Below, one piece after another: positions 22,572-33,319 of a stretch of DNA of 64,000 nucleotides. Position 1 is the first letter of the stretch, and every line of letters begins with the position of its first letter. The notes below the pieces were generated by a model. It was not told where the DNA came from. It made no database searches and saw nothing but the letters and a program-made list of their open reading frames with translations. Source of the stretch: Pyrenochaeta sp. MPI-SDFR-AT-0127 (taxonomy: Eukaryota > Ascomycota > Dothideomycetes > Pleosporales > Cucurbitariaceae); contig JAGTJM010000075.1 in assembly GCA_020747015.1 (NCBI GenBank), positions 81,725 to 145,724 of the forward strand, read 5' to 3'. A program made the position numbers and the translations under genes.

Positions 22572-23396
22572 TCATGTAGCTCTGGTTATCTGCCAATGGC
22601 TTTTCCATTCTCCCTCCTTCACCTCTGGAGCCATCTCAGCAGTTTTCTTAAGACTGTACTCGCTTTCTGGTCCAAATCTCTGGCATAGAAGCTCGTTCGG
22701 CATGGCTGCCTTGGAAGGTTGGCTTTGATTTACCCATAGGCTCAGCTGTCTGCCCAAGTCTGGAATATCTAGTAGCATTTGACGAAACATGCTAGATTTT
22801 TGGAGAGCAGCAATCTTGGTTCCTCCGTACCAGAAGATCTGTGACCTCATGGGGTCCTCCTTCACTCTCTCAGAGATTTCCGTGCAGGCAATCTCGAGAA
22901 GGAGACATATGCCCTCTTCTGAGACAGTGTGGGTCCCAAGCGATTCTGTGAATCTCCAGAGACAGTATTCCTTGAATGTGCGCGCCATAAGGCGCTCTCC
23001 CATGGCGTAAAGGCGGGCTAAGGTGACGTATTCGGAGTAGTGCTGAACTTTGCGGGAAAGAATTGAACGATCGCGATAGATATATTCAACGAAGAAACCG
23101 AAAAGTTCGGGATCTTCGTCTTCCTCTCTGAATGCACGCTCTGCTGCTTCTTTGAAAGGCCCAGTTAGAGTCTTGAAATACTTTTCTGACTCAGCGACCA
23201 AGAGATCCAAGTGTAGCTTAAATATGCTCGATTTCGCAACCGTAACGACAACGATATCGGAAGTAAGGAAGCTATCCAAAGTGAGCGCGGCGCTGTCTGC
23301 GGTGCATACCAATTTTACTGACTGGGAAAACTTGGGCTTCTCAGCATCCTCTAGGAATCTGCTGTCTGATGCAGACTCCAAGTTCTTCGCCATCAT
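22572..23396 (-). CDS. BTB/POZ domain protein (paralogue 1)
   Basis: Intronless, 274 aa. The BTB fold spans about residues 45-150: SDIVVVTV...F.LHLDLLVAESEKYFKTL, then EEDEDPELFGFFVEYIYRDR. A helical region like those of fungal BTB proteins follows. Such proteins usually mediate dimerisation or serve as Cullin-3 adaptors, but no partner domain is present here. Two ATGs stand together at 23396 and 23393. By eye it is about 70 % identical over roughly 190 residues to the BTB protein at 36456-37247, which lies in opposite orientation; the N-terminal 40 residues differ more. Confidence 0.85.
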   Translation of the reverse strand: MMAKNLESASDSRFLEDAEKPKFSQSVKLVCTADSAALTLDSFLTSDIVVVTVAKSSIFKLHLDLLVAESEKYFKTLTGPFKEAAERAFREEDEDPELFGFFVEYIYRDRSILSRKVQHYSEYVTLARLYAMGERLMARTFKEYCLWRFTESLGTHTVSEEGICLLLEIACTEISERVKEDPMRSQIFWYGGTKIAALQKSSMFRQMLLDIPDLGRQLSLWVNQSQPSKAAMPNELLCQRFGPESEYSLKKTAEMAPEVKEGEWKSHWQITRAT

Positions 23397-24249
23397 GGAT
23401 AAGGCTAAGATTGTCGATGTTGACTGCCTTTGAGAACGATATGGTTTTGTAACACGCTACGCCAGTTGCCGTCACGGCTGTTATGCTTCTGCGCTACGAA
23501 CGCCTTTATCACATTTAATGAAGCCGGACGTCACGCTTGCGTTCTGGGGATAAGGGTTGATGTATTAGTGTATTAGTTCTAACACAATGCGGCCTGGTAC
23601 GAGGTTATGACCCCTCGCGTTCCGCTTTAAGAATTGCCAGCAACTTTTGATCACCTATATCTGCGCGTCACCTTACGCTCATTGCGAGCGGGGTAACGTC
23701 TTGCTGATCACAACGTTTTTGCAGAACTACACTTCCGCTCAAGCCACTCCGCGGATATAGTAAGGGCACGAGGTCTATTACCGCGTTGTGTCCATCCTTT
23801 TTCAGTGGACGCATGTTCTCTTCAATCACTTGTCGGTCGGCAAGAACTATTGGCCAGGCGATCACTTAGAATATGCCCCAACAGCATCTGTTGCGTAGCT
23901 ACGTCTCGCGCCGCTTTGCCATTACATGCTCCTGAGGCACCTTTTTTGGCCAGTTTGATAACGTTTAGCTACGCCGAACAAGTACTATAGAGCGCGATTG
24001 TTCTATACAATTGCGGGGTAACCTCAGAGGCGATCGTACCACAGGTCCACGGGACGTCAGTATGACACATCCTAAAACGAAGCCACTAAGAAATACTCTG
24101 CGAACTAGATTGTATAGATATACCAGGCTATCCACTTCATAATTTTTCAAGTTCGTATCATCAATCGTAACCTGGAAGATTCCCCAAGCTCTACTTTAAA
24201 CCAACTCTTAAAACTATCTCCTAAACAGCCAATTTCAGCCAACTTCACC
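23397..24249. other. Intergenic, nothing recognised
   Basis: About 850 bp between a leftward BTB gene and a rightward 3CxxC gene. No coding similarity, repeat ends or RNA gene seen; both promoters should lie here. Confidence 0.4.
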
Positions 24250-24720
24250 ATGTCTGGCAAAAGGAAGGAATCCACTCCAAAGTCACCCAAGTGTTGGTCT
24301 ATGTACCCATCATACCATAAGGCGGTGTCTGATTTGCTTGGAGAGCACGATCTATTCTTCGATTTCCATCGAGATGACGACAGTGACTGCGAAGAGGAGT
24401 ACGACACCAATATCATGGGCTTCTTTATATGTCACAATCGTGGTTGTACGACCCGTGGCTGGTCAAGCAAGCTGGTAGCTATTACCATACGCATGTATCC
24501 TGGAGCAGAGTACAACGCAAGAGTATACCATCAACACTGCGACTCTTGCAATAAGCTCAGCAAACCAAAGCTGGATAGGTCATATGCAGAAAGAGTTGCG
24601 TATCGTCTCAAAAAGTGGTCTGGAGTGCAGATGGAGAGGCCGCAATACTCAGGCCAGAGTAAAGCTCCGCACAGAAGCGATCTTTGTGAAGGATGTAAGC
24701 ACGGTCATTGTAAAGGCTAG
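24250..24720 (+). CDS. 3CxxC-type zinc-binding protein
   Basis: Intronless, 156 aa. Residues about 55-155 match the fungal zf-3CxxC domain: FICHNRGCTTRGWSSK, then VYHQHCDSCNK, YAERVAYRLKKW, and the C-terminal APHRSDLCEGCKHGHC. Cysteine pairs are placed to bind zinc. A short lysine/serine-rich N-terminus and an acidic patch (DDDSDCEEEYD) precede it. The function of this family in fungi is unknown. The start is the ATG at 24250, with ACC before it. A (TG)10 repeat follows the stop. Confidence 0.88.
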   Translation: MSGKRKESTPKSPKCWSMYPSYHKAVSDLLGEHDLFFDFHRDDDSDCEEEYDTNIMGFFICHNRGCTTRGWSSKLVAITIRMYPGAEYNARVYHQHCDSCNKLSKPKLDRSYAERVAYRLKKWSGVQMERPQYSGQSKAPHRSDLCEGCKHGHCKG

Positions 24721-24732
24721 GGCGGTACTGTC

Positions 24733-24752
24733 TGTGTGTGTGTGTGTGTGTG
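24733..24752. repeat. (TG)10 microsatellite
   Basis: Perfect TG dinucleotide run 12 bp after the stop codon of the 3CxxC gene. Confidence 0.9.
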
Positions 24753-24977
24753 TTCTATTATGGCCGTGCACCCTATGGGTATGGGCCGTTACGATGCGTC
24801 AGCTATGTACATTCTGTTATCAACGCACCTGCTCCAGTTCAGAAGCCAACTATGAGACCTGCTGATCGCATATCTAACACCATGCTCAAAGGGCGGTACT
24901 GTCAAGATGGGCGATGAAGGCAGTGGTCATGTAACCTTGTCTGCATGACTAATTAGCGTCATTACTTAACGTGTTCC

Positions 24978-25142
24978 TGTCAGAATTTAATGAATGTTTT
25001 GGTTAGAAAAATTGGATCGGGATCCATTGTGTTCTGTCTGCTCCTTTCTTCTATAGCTCCTCTGCTTCCGGAGGTTCCGTAGATCGCACTAGTTATCGGT
25101 CCTACTATTTATCGCTCTTTCCTTGTATTTGACAATCTGACA
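24978..25142. mobile_element. Solo LTR inserted in the pogo terminal repeat
   Basis: 165 bp beginning TGTCAGA and ending TCTGACA, flanked by the perfect 5-bp duplication GTTCC (24973-24977 and 25143-25147). Removing it with one duplicate rejoins the pogo terminal repeat ACGTGTTCC/ACAACCGAG. It shares the core CTTCCGGAGGTTCCG with the LTR at 54192-54398. Confidence 0.85.
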
Positions 25143-27080
25143 GTTCCACAACCGAGCCGATCAAACAAGCGAACCAATCAGTAGCCCTACAAGTTAAGCA
25201 ATTGAATAAATAATATATAAACTACTATGCTGTTTTCCGGCGCTTTGGGCACGTACGAGCAGTGTGTTCAAGCGATTCACACATACTGCACTTGCGTAGG
25301 GTGCGTGTTCGAGGCTCACGAGACATTGTATGAGCCTTGCTCTGAAGGACATCCTCTTCAATTTTGCGCCTCCACCTGACGCTCGTGTATCTTGTCCCAG
25401 CCATCCTGGATAGTACACATATATCCCCCTTCAATAGTTGTATGAGACTGAGCTTTCTTCCGCTTTTGTCTGCATTTTTACCTTGAAGTGCTGTGTTCTC
25501 AACCTCAAGAATTGCCTTCTCATGTACGGCCTTCTCATAGCCCTTTAGCAGCTGCTGAAAGGCACGCTCTGTTGGAGAGCGAGAGGTTTTCGCACGAAGC
25601 CTACGTTGATCTTGAATGTGCTTCGCCTGGCGCTTAACCTCGGTAAGGTTCTGAGGTGTTTTTGACTCCCATTCGGAGCCATTGGTATGTACTGGACTTG
25701 GAGTCCGTATGATAGGCGGTAAGCTACTAAGGACTTGTAAGCCTTGGTGGGTGCACAAAGAAATTGTTTATTGGAGTGCATATCATGTCGATTGTCTGTT
25801 TAAGATGGAGGGTGGCCTGCAGCTATATGTTCATGAGAGATTACTAATTCTCAAATCATGTGTCCAATGCCAGCTTACAGGACTTGTTCTGGATCGTATG
25901 GAACAAGGCCGGTAGCTTGAAAACTACTCTAGATATTTTTTGCCGTAATTGCTTTACTATGTGCGGAGTAGTAGATGTCAAAGAAGTCTTCTTTCGTGAT
26001 GTGATTGGTGTCCAAACTTCATCTTCCCCTCTACCTCTTTACCGTACGAGACCTTAAGTGGGCTAAAACAGCCTACATCAAGTGGCTGGAGTAGACGGGA
26101 GGAATGTGCAGGCATACAGAGCGCAATAATACAGTTCTGCTTACAGTAGTCTTCAAATCGCCCAGTAGGGTGGCTCCCATGCCCATCAAGAACAAGAAGG
26201 CGATATTTCCCCTTCGTACGAGACTCGGTGTGCTTATTGAAGTGCTGAATCCATGCATACCCAATCTCATCGTTTGTCCATCCCTTATCGCTAACTGAGA
26301 TTGCCCAATGAGCTGGCACAGGGTTATTAGTATACCAAGTCGCCTGATAGAGCTTTGCCTTCAGGATAACAAGTGGGGGGATCTCCCACCCTTGCGAATT
26401 AACCCCATGTACAACAGTAACCCATTCCCGATTTCCTGGCTGTGTAGTCCTCGGATGACCCTTTCGGTCCGCTCATATGACTACTCTTGAGGTTGAAATA
26501 ACACCCATCTAGAAGCTAGTCTCATTAAAGTTGTATATATCCTTGTTGAGTATTCCATACTTAGTAATCGTGTTTCGTACGAGGTTAAACCAGCCTTATA
26601 TAATAGTAGGGTCTTCGCATTGTTTTCGAACGTCGTTGTACTTGCGATTGTACTTCGAACGGAGCATATCGCGCCGGTTAACAAAGTTTCTAACCTAGTT
26701 CTAGCTGATAGTTTGGGGTGGTGTCTCGCCGCGCGTTGCAAGGATAATATCTGCGATTTCTCGTACGCCAGAGATTCGGGGAGGAAACCCTTGAGCGTCA
26801 AGGTCGAGAATACGTTGAAGGAGGACTTCTTCTTCAGTAGAAGTAAGCTTACACGTTATTGGTCGAGAATCGCGTCGTGAAGGGGTACCATGAAGGTGGT
26901 CGTAGAGGGTTGTGTAAGGAATATCGTACGAGCGAGATGCTGCGCGTAAAGATTTAATTCGACCTGAATTATATGCTTGAATTGCTAAACAAAGTATGCC
27001 TTCAATTGTAGAAGAAGAGGACTTAGGCATAGCTTGTTATGCTTGTTGAAAGCTGGAGACGCGTTGTACGCGCTTGAGCT

Positions 27081-27131
27081 GATCGGCTCGCTTGTTTGAT
27101 CGGCTCGCTTGTTTGATCGGCTCGCTTGTGG
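27081..27131. repeat. Three 17-bp direct repeats inside the right pogo terminus
   Basis: GATCGGCTCGCTTGTTT occurs at 27081-27097 and 27098-27114, and with a changed end at 27115-27131. The left terminus, in inverted orientation, holds two units, one diverged. These may be transposase binding sites. Confidence 0.85.
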
Positions 27132-27140
27132 AACACGTTA

Positions 27141-27580
27141 GTCTCAGTCCCAGCTTTGATTAACGAGATAACTCTTACACCCCCAAAGTTTTGACATGCA
27201 AGTCCTGTCCCTCTAGGTAAGCTGGCCAGGCGGTCTTTTCAAGCCACTTACTTATGTGGATAGGGTACCGGGCTGTCGTGTTTGAGCTTGCTAGTGTTTG
27301 GGAGGTGCTGTTAGCGTGTAGCGTGTCTGTCCGAGTGATTGACACATATTGTTAACTATCGAGGCTGGGTTGGAGATTCTGATCACGGCAGGGGTATTCT
27401 GAGAGGCCGAACAGTGGCTGACAATGGATTGTGTAAATCTGGAAAACAGGGGATGTCCAGTCATAGTCGAGAACATGATAGATTTTCGATATCGCTGAGA
27501 ACAGATGAGATTAGTGTCAGTTTTGACCACTGTTGATCATCGAGTGATGTAGACGCAGGCTTTTCGTCTCGTCTACTGTA
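27141..27580. other. Intergenic, no gene seen
   Basis: About 440 bp between the pogo element and the 3' end of the zinc-finger gene; no coding or repeat signal recognised. Confidence 0.4.
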
Positions 27581-28183
27581 TCAGTAGTCAACGCTGTCTG
27601 CACAATGTCCGCACCATCCGCAAGCCTTGTCGCAAAGTGCCCAGTCCTGATCATCGTCCCGCCCTACATAAGAGTTATTTACCCAGGCACCATTATCACT
27701 GCAATATTCGTCATCGGTGTTGCTGCTACAATCCGTGTAATCTGGGACAGAGACAGGAGGTATTGCAGGTGTATGAGGCTTGATCGAGGAGGAAGCCTAC
27801 AAGTAATATAAGAACTCGAGCAACACTCTCTCCTAATTTAGGACAAAGTATAAACGTACGTTCCCGGAATACATAATAGCACCTACAGCAGCCCCACGGG
27901 CAAGCTTGGCCTGATCTACGATTCTCTTATGCTGTGGCGACTTCTGATGATCTGCCACAGCTTGCTTACTCCCAAACCGCTTATTACAGACGTTACAACT
28001 GAACATAGTGCTATGCGCTGGCGAATCGCGATGCTGTTCCATTGCTCTCTGACTACAGAAGGGTCTGTCGCATTTGCGACACACGTGCGGTTTGCGAAAT
28101 GTCGGATCCGTAGTACCGGTGTGGCCTGTCAGCGCCGCTTTGGAATTGAATTGCCTCATGCAGATGGGGCATTGGTTAGCCAT
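27581..28183 (-). CDS. C2H2 zinc-finger protein
   Basis: 179 aa in two exons: 28183-27860 and 27796-27581, with a 63-bp intron (27859-27797, GTACGT...TTGTAG). Three C2H2-like fingers occupy the first 85 residues: CPICMRQF...H, CRKCDRPFCSQRAMEQH and CNVCNKRFGSKQAVADH. Exon 2 gives a Pro/Ser linker and an acidic segment, then a C-terminal Cys cluster (DWALCDKACGWCGHC), an ending I recognise from small fungal C2H2 proteins. This exon is missed if the intron is read through to the stop at 27833. I chose the ATG at 28183, right before the first finger; the open frame extends further upstream but without finger-like sequence. A nucleic-acid binding role is inferred from the fingers. Confidence 0.85.
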
Positions 28184-28542
28184 GGTGAATAGCGCCTCGT
28201 ATTTAGCAAGTTCCAGGATGAAGAGTATATAAGTAATAAGGGGTCTTCGGGTGTGAGGCAATGAGGCCTGCCCCTCATTTTGTGTTACCATACCTTTCAC
28301 CGAGCAATGCGTAATGCGGGGTGAGGCTGGAGCTCCATTGAAATTGAAGTGATGGAAGAATTGCAGCTGTCCACTTGGAATCTGTGTGCAAGGCAACTAC
28401 GCAAATCAAAAGTTTCATTCTTCCAGAGGAAGTCACCCACACCACCGTACCCTTGTCAGATTGTCAGATACAGGGTGCGTGCCCGGAAAGAGTATGCTGT
28501 TAGATCTACAGCATAGCAGCGAGGGTACGCGATACTGTATTG
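28184..28542. other. Intergenic, promoter of the zinc-finger gene
   Basis: About 360 bp ending at the Tc1 insertion site; nothing else recognised. Confidence 0.35.
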
Positions 28543-28544
28543 TA

Positions 28545-29895
28545 CAGTACTAGTTGAAAAGTTTTGGTTGCCAAGCTCGCCCCGCCCATCACCAACAGCA
28601 CACCTATATCACAACCACATAGAAAAATAGCCTCAAACGCGATAAATAACTCGATTTTTTGAGTAGAGTAGATAGGCAGGTTGTCAATACTTTGTTTGCC
28701 AGCCATACGCTTTTTTGCAGGCATGAATTCTGCGTGGCATACTCAGAATTAGTGACTTGATGAGCCCGCTAGGTATACTCCTCTAGCATCTTTTTAAGGC
28801 CTTACAAAAACCACCCTACTCCTGTTTAGCTGTGCTATAGCTATCGTATTGAGGGTAGAATCGATTCATGCGCTTCTTGAGGTGCCACCAAAGGTGCTCA
28901 ATTGGGTTGAGATCTGGTGAGTAAGGTGGCTAGATGATGGTGTTGATGCCTTGCTCAGCTAGCCAGCTCCTTGCCCTTCTTGATGTATGAATGCGCGCGT
29001 TATCCTATATAAAGAGCTGAGAAGGCTGATGGCTAGGTAGGAGACCCTCTGTCAAGGCTTGAATGTAACTTTCAGTAGAGTAGCTACCTCGTGGAGCATC
29101 AGGATCGCGCTCCATTATGACAAGCTTACTCCTCTTTGCCCGCCCTCGTTCATCAAGCCATATAGAGCCCTATACTATCTGCGCACGCTTCCTACTAGTA
29201 CTGACTGGAGTAATCATCTCTCTTTTCCATTGCTCCCATGGAAATTGAAAGCACCACTCTTGGATGTGGCCTGAGCCCTTCTGAATTAAGCACTCGTCTG
29301 AGAACTTGAGAGTGCGGCGGCGCCACTGAAAGGTTGAGTAGATCCTACAGAACGCACGACGCTGCTGAGCATGATGTTTAGACAGTAATAGGCGCTTCTT
29401 ACAGCGGTAATTAGTGAGACCTTGCCTCTTGAGTGTCTGATATAATGTACTGCGGCTAACTGGCTTCGAAGAGGTGCCATCTTGATTCACAACTACACTA
29501 GCTTGCGCAAGCTCTGAGTACTCAATCTTAGGCTGGGCGCGCGCTGTACGATAGATGATCCTTTTCTGATGATGCGATAGTACTGGAGGACGCCTAGAAC
29601 GAGGAGCTTCATCTCGTGTTGTTCGAGTTTTAGCAAGCCTGATGGTGGTGTGGATGCAATTTAGTGAACGCTTGAACTCTGCTACGAGCTCAGCAACTGA
29701 AACACCAGCCTCAGCTTTGGAGATGATTGCCTGTCGCTGTAAAGGGGTTAAATTAGGCCCTCGGCGGGCATTTCCTGAGATTTCTGTGCCAAATTCACGA
29801 CGTGGCGGCATTATGAGTAGTGGTTGAAATGAGCTGGTCGTGCGGGGTGTAATGCGCGATCTCGCTTAGCAACCAAAACTTTCCAAGTGTCACTG
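28545..29895 (-). mobile_element. Tc1-like element, complete ends, RIP-type stops
   Basis: 1351 bp flanked by TA (28543-28544 and 29896-29897). Terminal repeats of about 32 bp share CAGT and the core AAAGTTTTGGTTGC (26 of 32 matching). The transposase frame 29811-28816 (331 codons) is uninterrupted by indels and shows a Tc1-type HTH N-terminus (NLTPLQRQAII), a DDE region with FSDECLIQ, the second Asp in DNARIH, and PPYSPDLNPIEHLWWHLK. Three in-frame TAG codons break it at 29170, 29005 and 28930. The first two replace expected Gln (CAG), the third an expected Trp (TGG before PPYSPDL); all are C-to-T changes in CpA context on one strand or the other. Confidence 0.92.
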
Positions 29896-29929
29896 TACAG
29901 TAGTACAAAGCTCGGGTGTAACCACTTGG

Positions 29930-29948
29930 CACACACACACACACACAC
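29930..29948. repeat. (CA)n microsatellite
   Basis: About nine CA repeats. Confidence 0.85.
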
Positions 29949-30074
29949 TACATAAAAGAAGAAAAACAGGGAACAAAAATAAACACAATCAATTCTCACC
30001 CATCCACTCTGACCAAAAACATGCATTAAATTCTGACAACCCTACGTTCCATAGACTACGAGCCAACCGCGACC

Positions 30075-30311
30075 ATGGAAAATAGCCTTATAGCTGAAAT
30101 CTTACGCCTGAGTCTCAAAGACCTCAATACTCCAGCCTCAGCATCAATCACTGACGTTCAGCACCTCGCATCCTACAACTGGATCGATCGCGTAGGCTTC
30201 CTGCGCGGCTGCGCCTACGATCCTCCAACCAAGAGTACCAGAAGCTGTTCTTCCAGCAAGCGACGGTCTCTGGCTCGCAAGAGGGTCTTTTCTGCATTGC
30301 TGATCCACTAG
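30075..30311 (+). pseudogene. 5' fragment of a conserved fungal gene
   Basis: The first about 40 residues (MENSLIAEILRLSLKDL..., SITDVQHLASYNWIDR) look like the N-terminus of a conserved ascomycete family often labelled geranylgeranyl pyrophosphate synthetase in fungal genomes (ITDVQHLASYNW followed by a PTPTIxVPG segment). After IDR the frame continues with unrelated residues to 30311 and no splice site restores the family. I read it as a truncated remnant. The family assignment is from memory of the motif and uncertain. Confidence 0.5.
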
Positions 30312-30554
30312 TGATGAAAACTAGTGCCTGAATTGTCCTAGTTGATATCCGAGGCGCAGGGCTACGTTCAACACCTTCTAACTCTACACCTAGAGTAGCT
30401 ACGGTTCATCTGGAAGCTGCATCTTATTTACAGCAGCCGGTTCCACCATGCTGTAAAGTTGCATGGAAAATGGGCAATATTTACCTAGTTAATTTCTTTT
30501 CTAATAACTCGGTCGACACGCATTCCGGGAACGACATGCGTTCCCACCATCCTA

Positions 30555-30632
<78 letters not shown>

Positions 30633-30804
30633 CGCCCAACGATGGGAACCATCCGTAAAACCAACTCCCCCGCCGAAGCCCCCAACGGGCCCCATACTCC
30701 AGTGAATTTCCGCCGCTTCTATAGCTCATGTACACGCTCGCCTCGACCCTATATCCAACGTCCCAGTCGGTATGATCTGCATGAGCTGAACTAGCAGTCT
30801 GCCT
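30312..30804. other. Intergenic with a long AGT repeat
   Basis: Contains the microsatellite at 30556-30632. Long poly-Val and poly-Thr open frames here are artefacts of it. No gene seen. Confidence 0.6.
30556..30632. repeat. (AGT)25 microsatellite
   Basis: 77 bp of perfect AGT repeats. On the opposite strand this is the same trinucleotide family (ACT) as at 17735-17788. Confidence 0.95.
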
Positions 30805-33319
30805 CTAAAAGCCATCATCTTCGAACAGAGCCCTCTTCGTCGCAATTTTCGATTTCCCTCTCTTCCTATCTCTCTTCCTGTGGGACGGAGTCTCAACTTC
30901 CAGTGTTTCAGGTTCAGCCATAGGAGGCCCGATGACAATAGGGGAACTGGAATATCCTGTAGTCTCATTGCTTAAGGGCTCAGATTCTTCGGAGGGTTGT
31001 CTTCCAGGTGTAGAAGGTGTGTTCTCATCGCCAGGGTCATCTGATCTCTCGTCAAATTCGCGGGATTCGCGCTGGGCGGCCGCGAACCTATAGCCTATCT
31101 GAGTCTTGCCATCATCGGAATCTATTCAGCATATTAATCAAAATTCGGAAAGAGCAGACACAAATGCCGTACCGGGCTCTCCCACAACGATGAACCGCTT
31201 GCAGATTTCGGAACCTTTTGTGAGAACGTCCAGCTGCTTGGTCAACTGTCCTCTCTGCGCTCGATTTTCTTCTGATTCGCCAGCGACGGCAACCACGATG
31301 TCGGAGCACATAGATGCGACAGTTATCGGAGAGAAGATGTCCTGGAGTTTGGAGATAAGTTCGGCTTCCACGGCTTCGACAGCAACATCGTCGATCAAAC
31401 GTTTCAAAGCAACCTATACCAAGAAATCAGACAAGACGTTTCTTCGGGGGTGGGAAGGTGACCTTGTAATATCCCTGCATGCAGTCCAAGGCTTCAGAAC
31501 ACGCAAGACGGTTCATATCAGGCTCCCTGCGTTGTAAAAGAGCCGTCACAAGCGGGCGTAAGTCCATGTACTCGCTACGGTATACGGAATTGAGGGACTG
31601 GACGCCGAAGAAATCTTGAATTATCCTCGTATAATCGTCCTTGGCCCACTCGTTCCGGACGTTCTGGAGAGTTTCGGTGAAATAATGGTTGTAAGTGATT
31701 GGGTGGCCTGACTGATGAGGTTTCAGAAGCTCGGTGGTCTTGTCCGTCAGCGCTCTCAATACCTGATTTAACGAAGGCTCAAAGACCTTTTAGAACAGCG
31801 CCTTAGAGGTTGCAGCATCAGCGACATAGGCGAGCGCAAGGCTAAGGAATCGTTTGGCAGCTCCCCAAACCTCTTCGACATGCTTCCTAGTAATGGCTTC
31901 CCATGGAGTTGATTGCTCGTGGAACAGATCCGCCACTATCATGGGATTGAAGGTTCCCGGCAATTCACGGCCTCTGGTCCTCTGCATCAGATACTGTATG
32001 TGGTCCATGTATTCGGTTCTCGTCGTCATAATCTGGCCTCCAGAGCCAAGCCTGCTGCATGGAGAATCGGTAATCTTCCAGCGATGACCTCGTGTGGTAA
32101 TTTCCTCTGCGAAACTAAGGTTGAGGTTCTGGACTAACGCCCGTATGCGCTTGTGATAACCGAGTACTGATATAGGATCCTCAAAAAAGGGATCGTTATA
32201 TGTGCCATCGATGGCCGCCTTCGTCAGAGACTGGAATGATTGACTTGTGTGAAACAAATAGAGTCGCTGTTCTTCCAATGTTGTTCGAGGTTCTCCAAGC
32301 CTGTCTAATCTCCTGCGGCATGTGTTGGATTTGATATCGATTTCGGAAATCAAGCTGGGAAGTTCGGCAGCGATCTGTCGGAGAAGGAGTTTACTGAGCC
32401 TCTTTCTTAACCGGTCCACGCCTAAGAGCGACCTGGGAAGTAAATCCCACATTCCTTGGGAGAAGAATTCCTCCTCCTCGGCGTCTCGATCCGCTAGTGA
32501 CCACACTCCTTTTTCAGAATCCATGTTCTTCAGAACGTGCCATCCAAGTCGGAACTCCACATCCTGGTTTCTCGCAAGGGAGGCATACATAGTCTCGCTC
32601 TCGGAGCCAGGAATCAAAGTATCAGGTTTTGTGATGACACCCAGTGTACGAGCACCATTGCTGTCAGCAGACCGGGCAAGCTTCAGGACGATTTGGTTGG
32701 CATAATCGTTCTTCGCCGAAACCACCGCAAGGATAATACTCCTTGGTTCTTTCATATATGCTTGAACGACATCCTGCACTAGCTCGACATCCGAAACGGA
32801 TTGCTGCCTTGTTTCAGAGTGGATAAGCCCAGGTAAGTCCACGATCGTGAGGTGAGGCCGATCGGGGCCGGAGACCTCTACTCGAAGCAAGTCTTTTGAG
32901 AAGGCTCTACCATGCGTGGAAATAGCCATGGCGGCTTTTGCATTCTCGATCAGGCTTGGAAGTCCATCGAAGCCATCCAACTTCTCATGAAAGCTACCGA
33001 GAGCGGCTTGCTCGGGCTCGCTGCGAGAGTGATGCGGGACAATTGACACGCTTACGCCGATGCGTGGTGTCTTGCGGAGGACCAATTCTGTTGGAAATCG
33101 GGTGCAGAGATTGCTCTTGATAGGAAACGACACGCCAGAAATCGCTTCCAGCACAGAACTCTTTCCGGATGACTGATCGCCACAGACGATGATCTGTGGC
33201 AAGGAGACATAATGATTGATGCCCTGCGAACGGAGACAGTCGATGGAATCCAATAGCTCCAATTGATCTTTCGAGCACAGCCCATTCAGGGCATCCGTTT
33301 GGAAAGATTTTAACACCAT
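30805..33319 (-). pseudogene. Dynamin-family GTPase with one in-frame stop
   Basis: Dynamin superfamily GTPase of the fungal Mx/Vps1-like kind; such proteins remodel membranes. Exons: 33319-31463, 31413-31173 and 31121-30805 with introns of 49 and 51 bp (31462-31414, 31172-31122). G1 is GDQSSGKSS (47-55), G3 DLPG (161-164), G4 TKPD (230-233); the middle domain follows (FNPMIVADLFHEQSTPW), then a GED-like region (GYYK/VALKRLIDDVAVEAVE) and a basic tail. One TAA at 31790-31792 (codon 510) interrupts an otherwise continuous 805-codon frame between the middle domain and LLKPHQSGHPITYNHYF. CAA to TAA would explain it. A 39-bp in-frame intron (GTCGCT...TAAAAG) could also remove the stop, but its donor is poor and it is short. 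The product is truncated unless that intron or readthrough operates. Confidence 0.85.

Larger units (their letters stand above)
24969..27138 (-). mobile_element. Decayed pogo/Fot1-like element with both ends, carrying a nested LTR
   Basis: Both termini are readable: ACGTGTTCC at 24969 and its inverse ending at 27138, each flanked by TA (24967-24968 and 27139-27140), the target duplication of this superfamily. A solo LTR splits the left terminal repeat. The transposase lies on the minus strand from the ATG at 27030: Psq-type HTH (IKSLRAASRSYDIPYTTLYDHL), Tc5-type HTH to about 26700, a badly broken stretch to 26320, the DDE part at 26319-25978 (LLVLDGHGSH, SSRLLQPLDVGCFSPLK), and the tail at 25758-25225 ending in a CSMC...HTARTC knuckle. 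At least three frame changes and stops make it non-functional. Length without the LTR insertion is 2.0 kb. Confidence 0.88.

Noticed and set aside
24891..24910. TGTCAAG at 24900 as left end of the LTR
   Set aside because: GGGCGGTACTGTC occurs twice (24720, 24891) and its flank does not match the right flank. Starting at 24978 gives a perfect GTTCC duplication and restores the pogo end.
27081..27131. CRISPR-like array
   Set aside because: Three adjoining 17-bp units without spacers, inside a transposon terminus of a eukaryote.
30470..30735. Poly-Val, poly-Thr and poly-Tyr open frames
   Set aside because: Artefacts of the (AGT)25 microsatellite.
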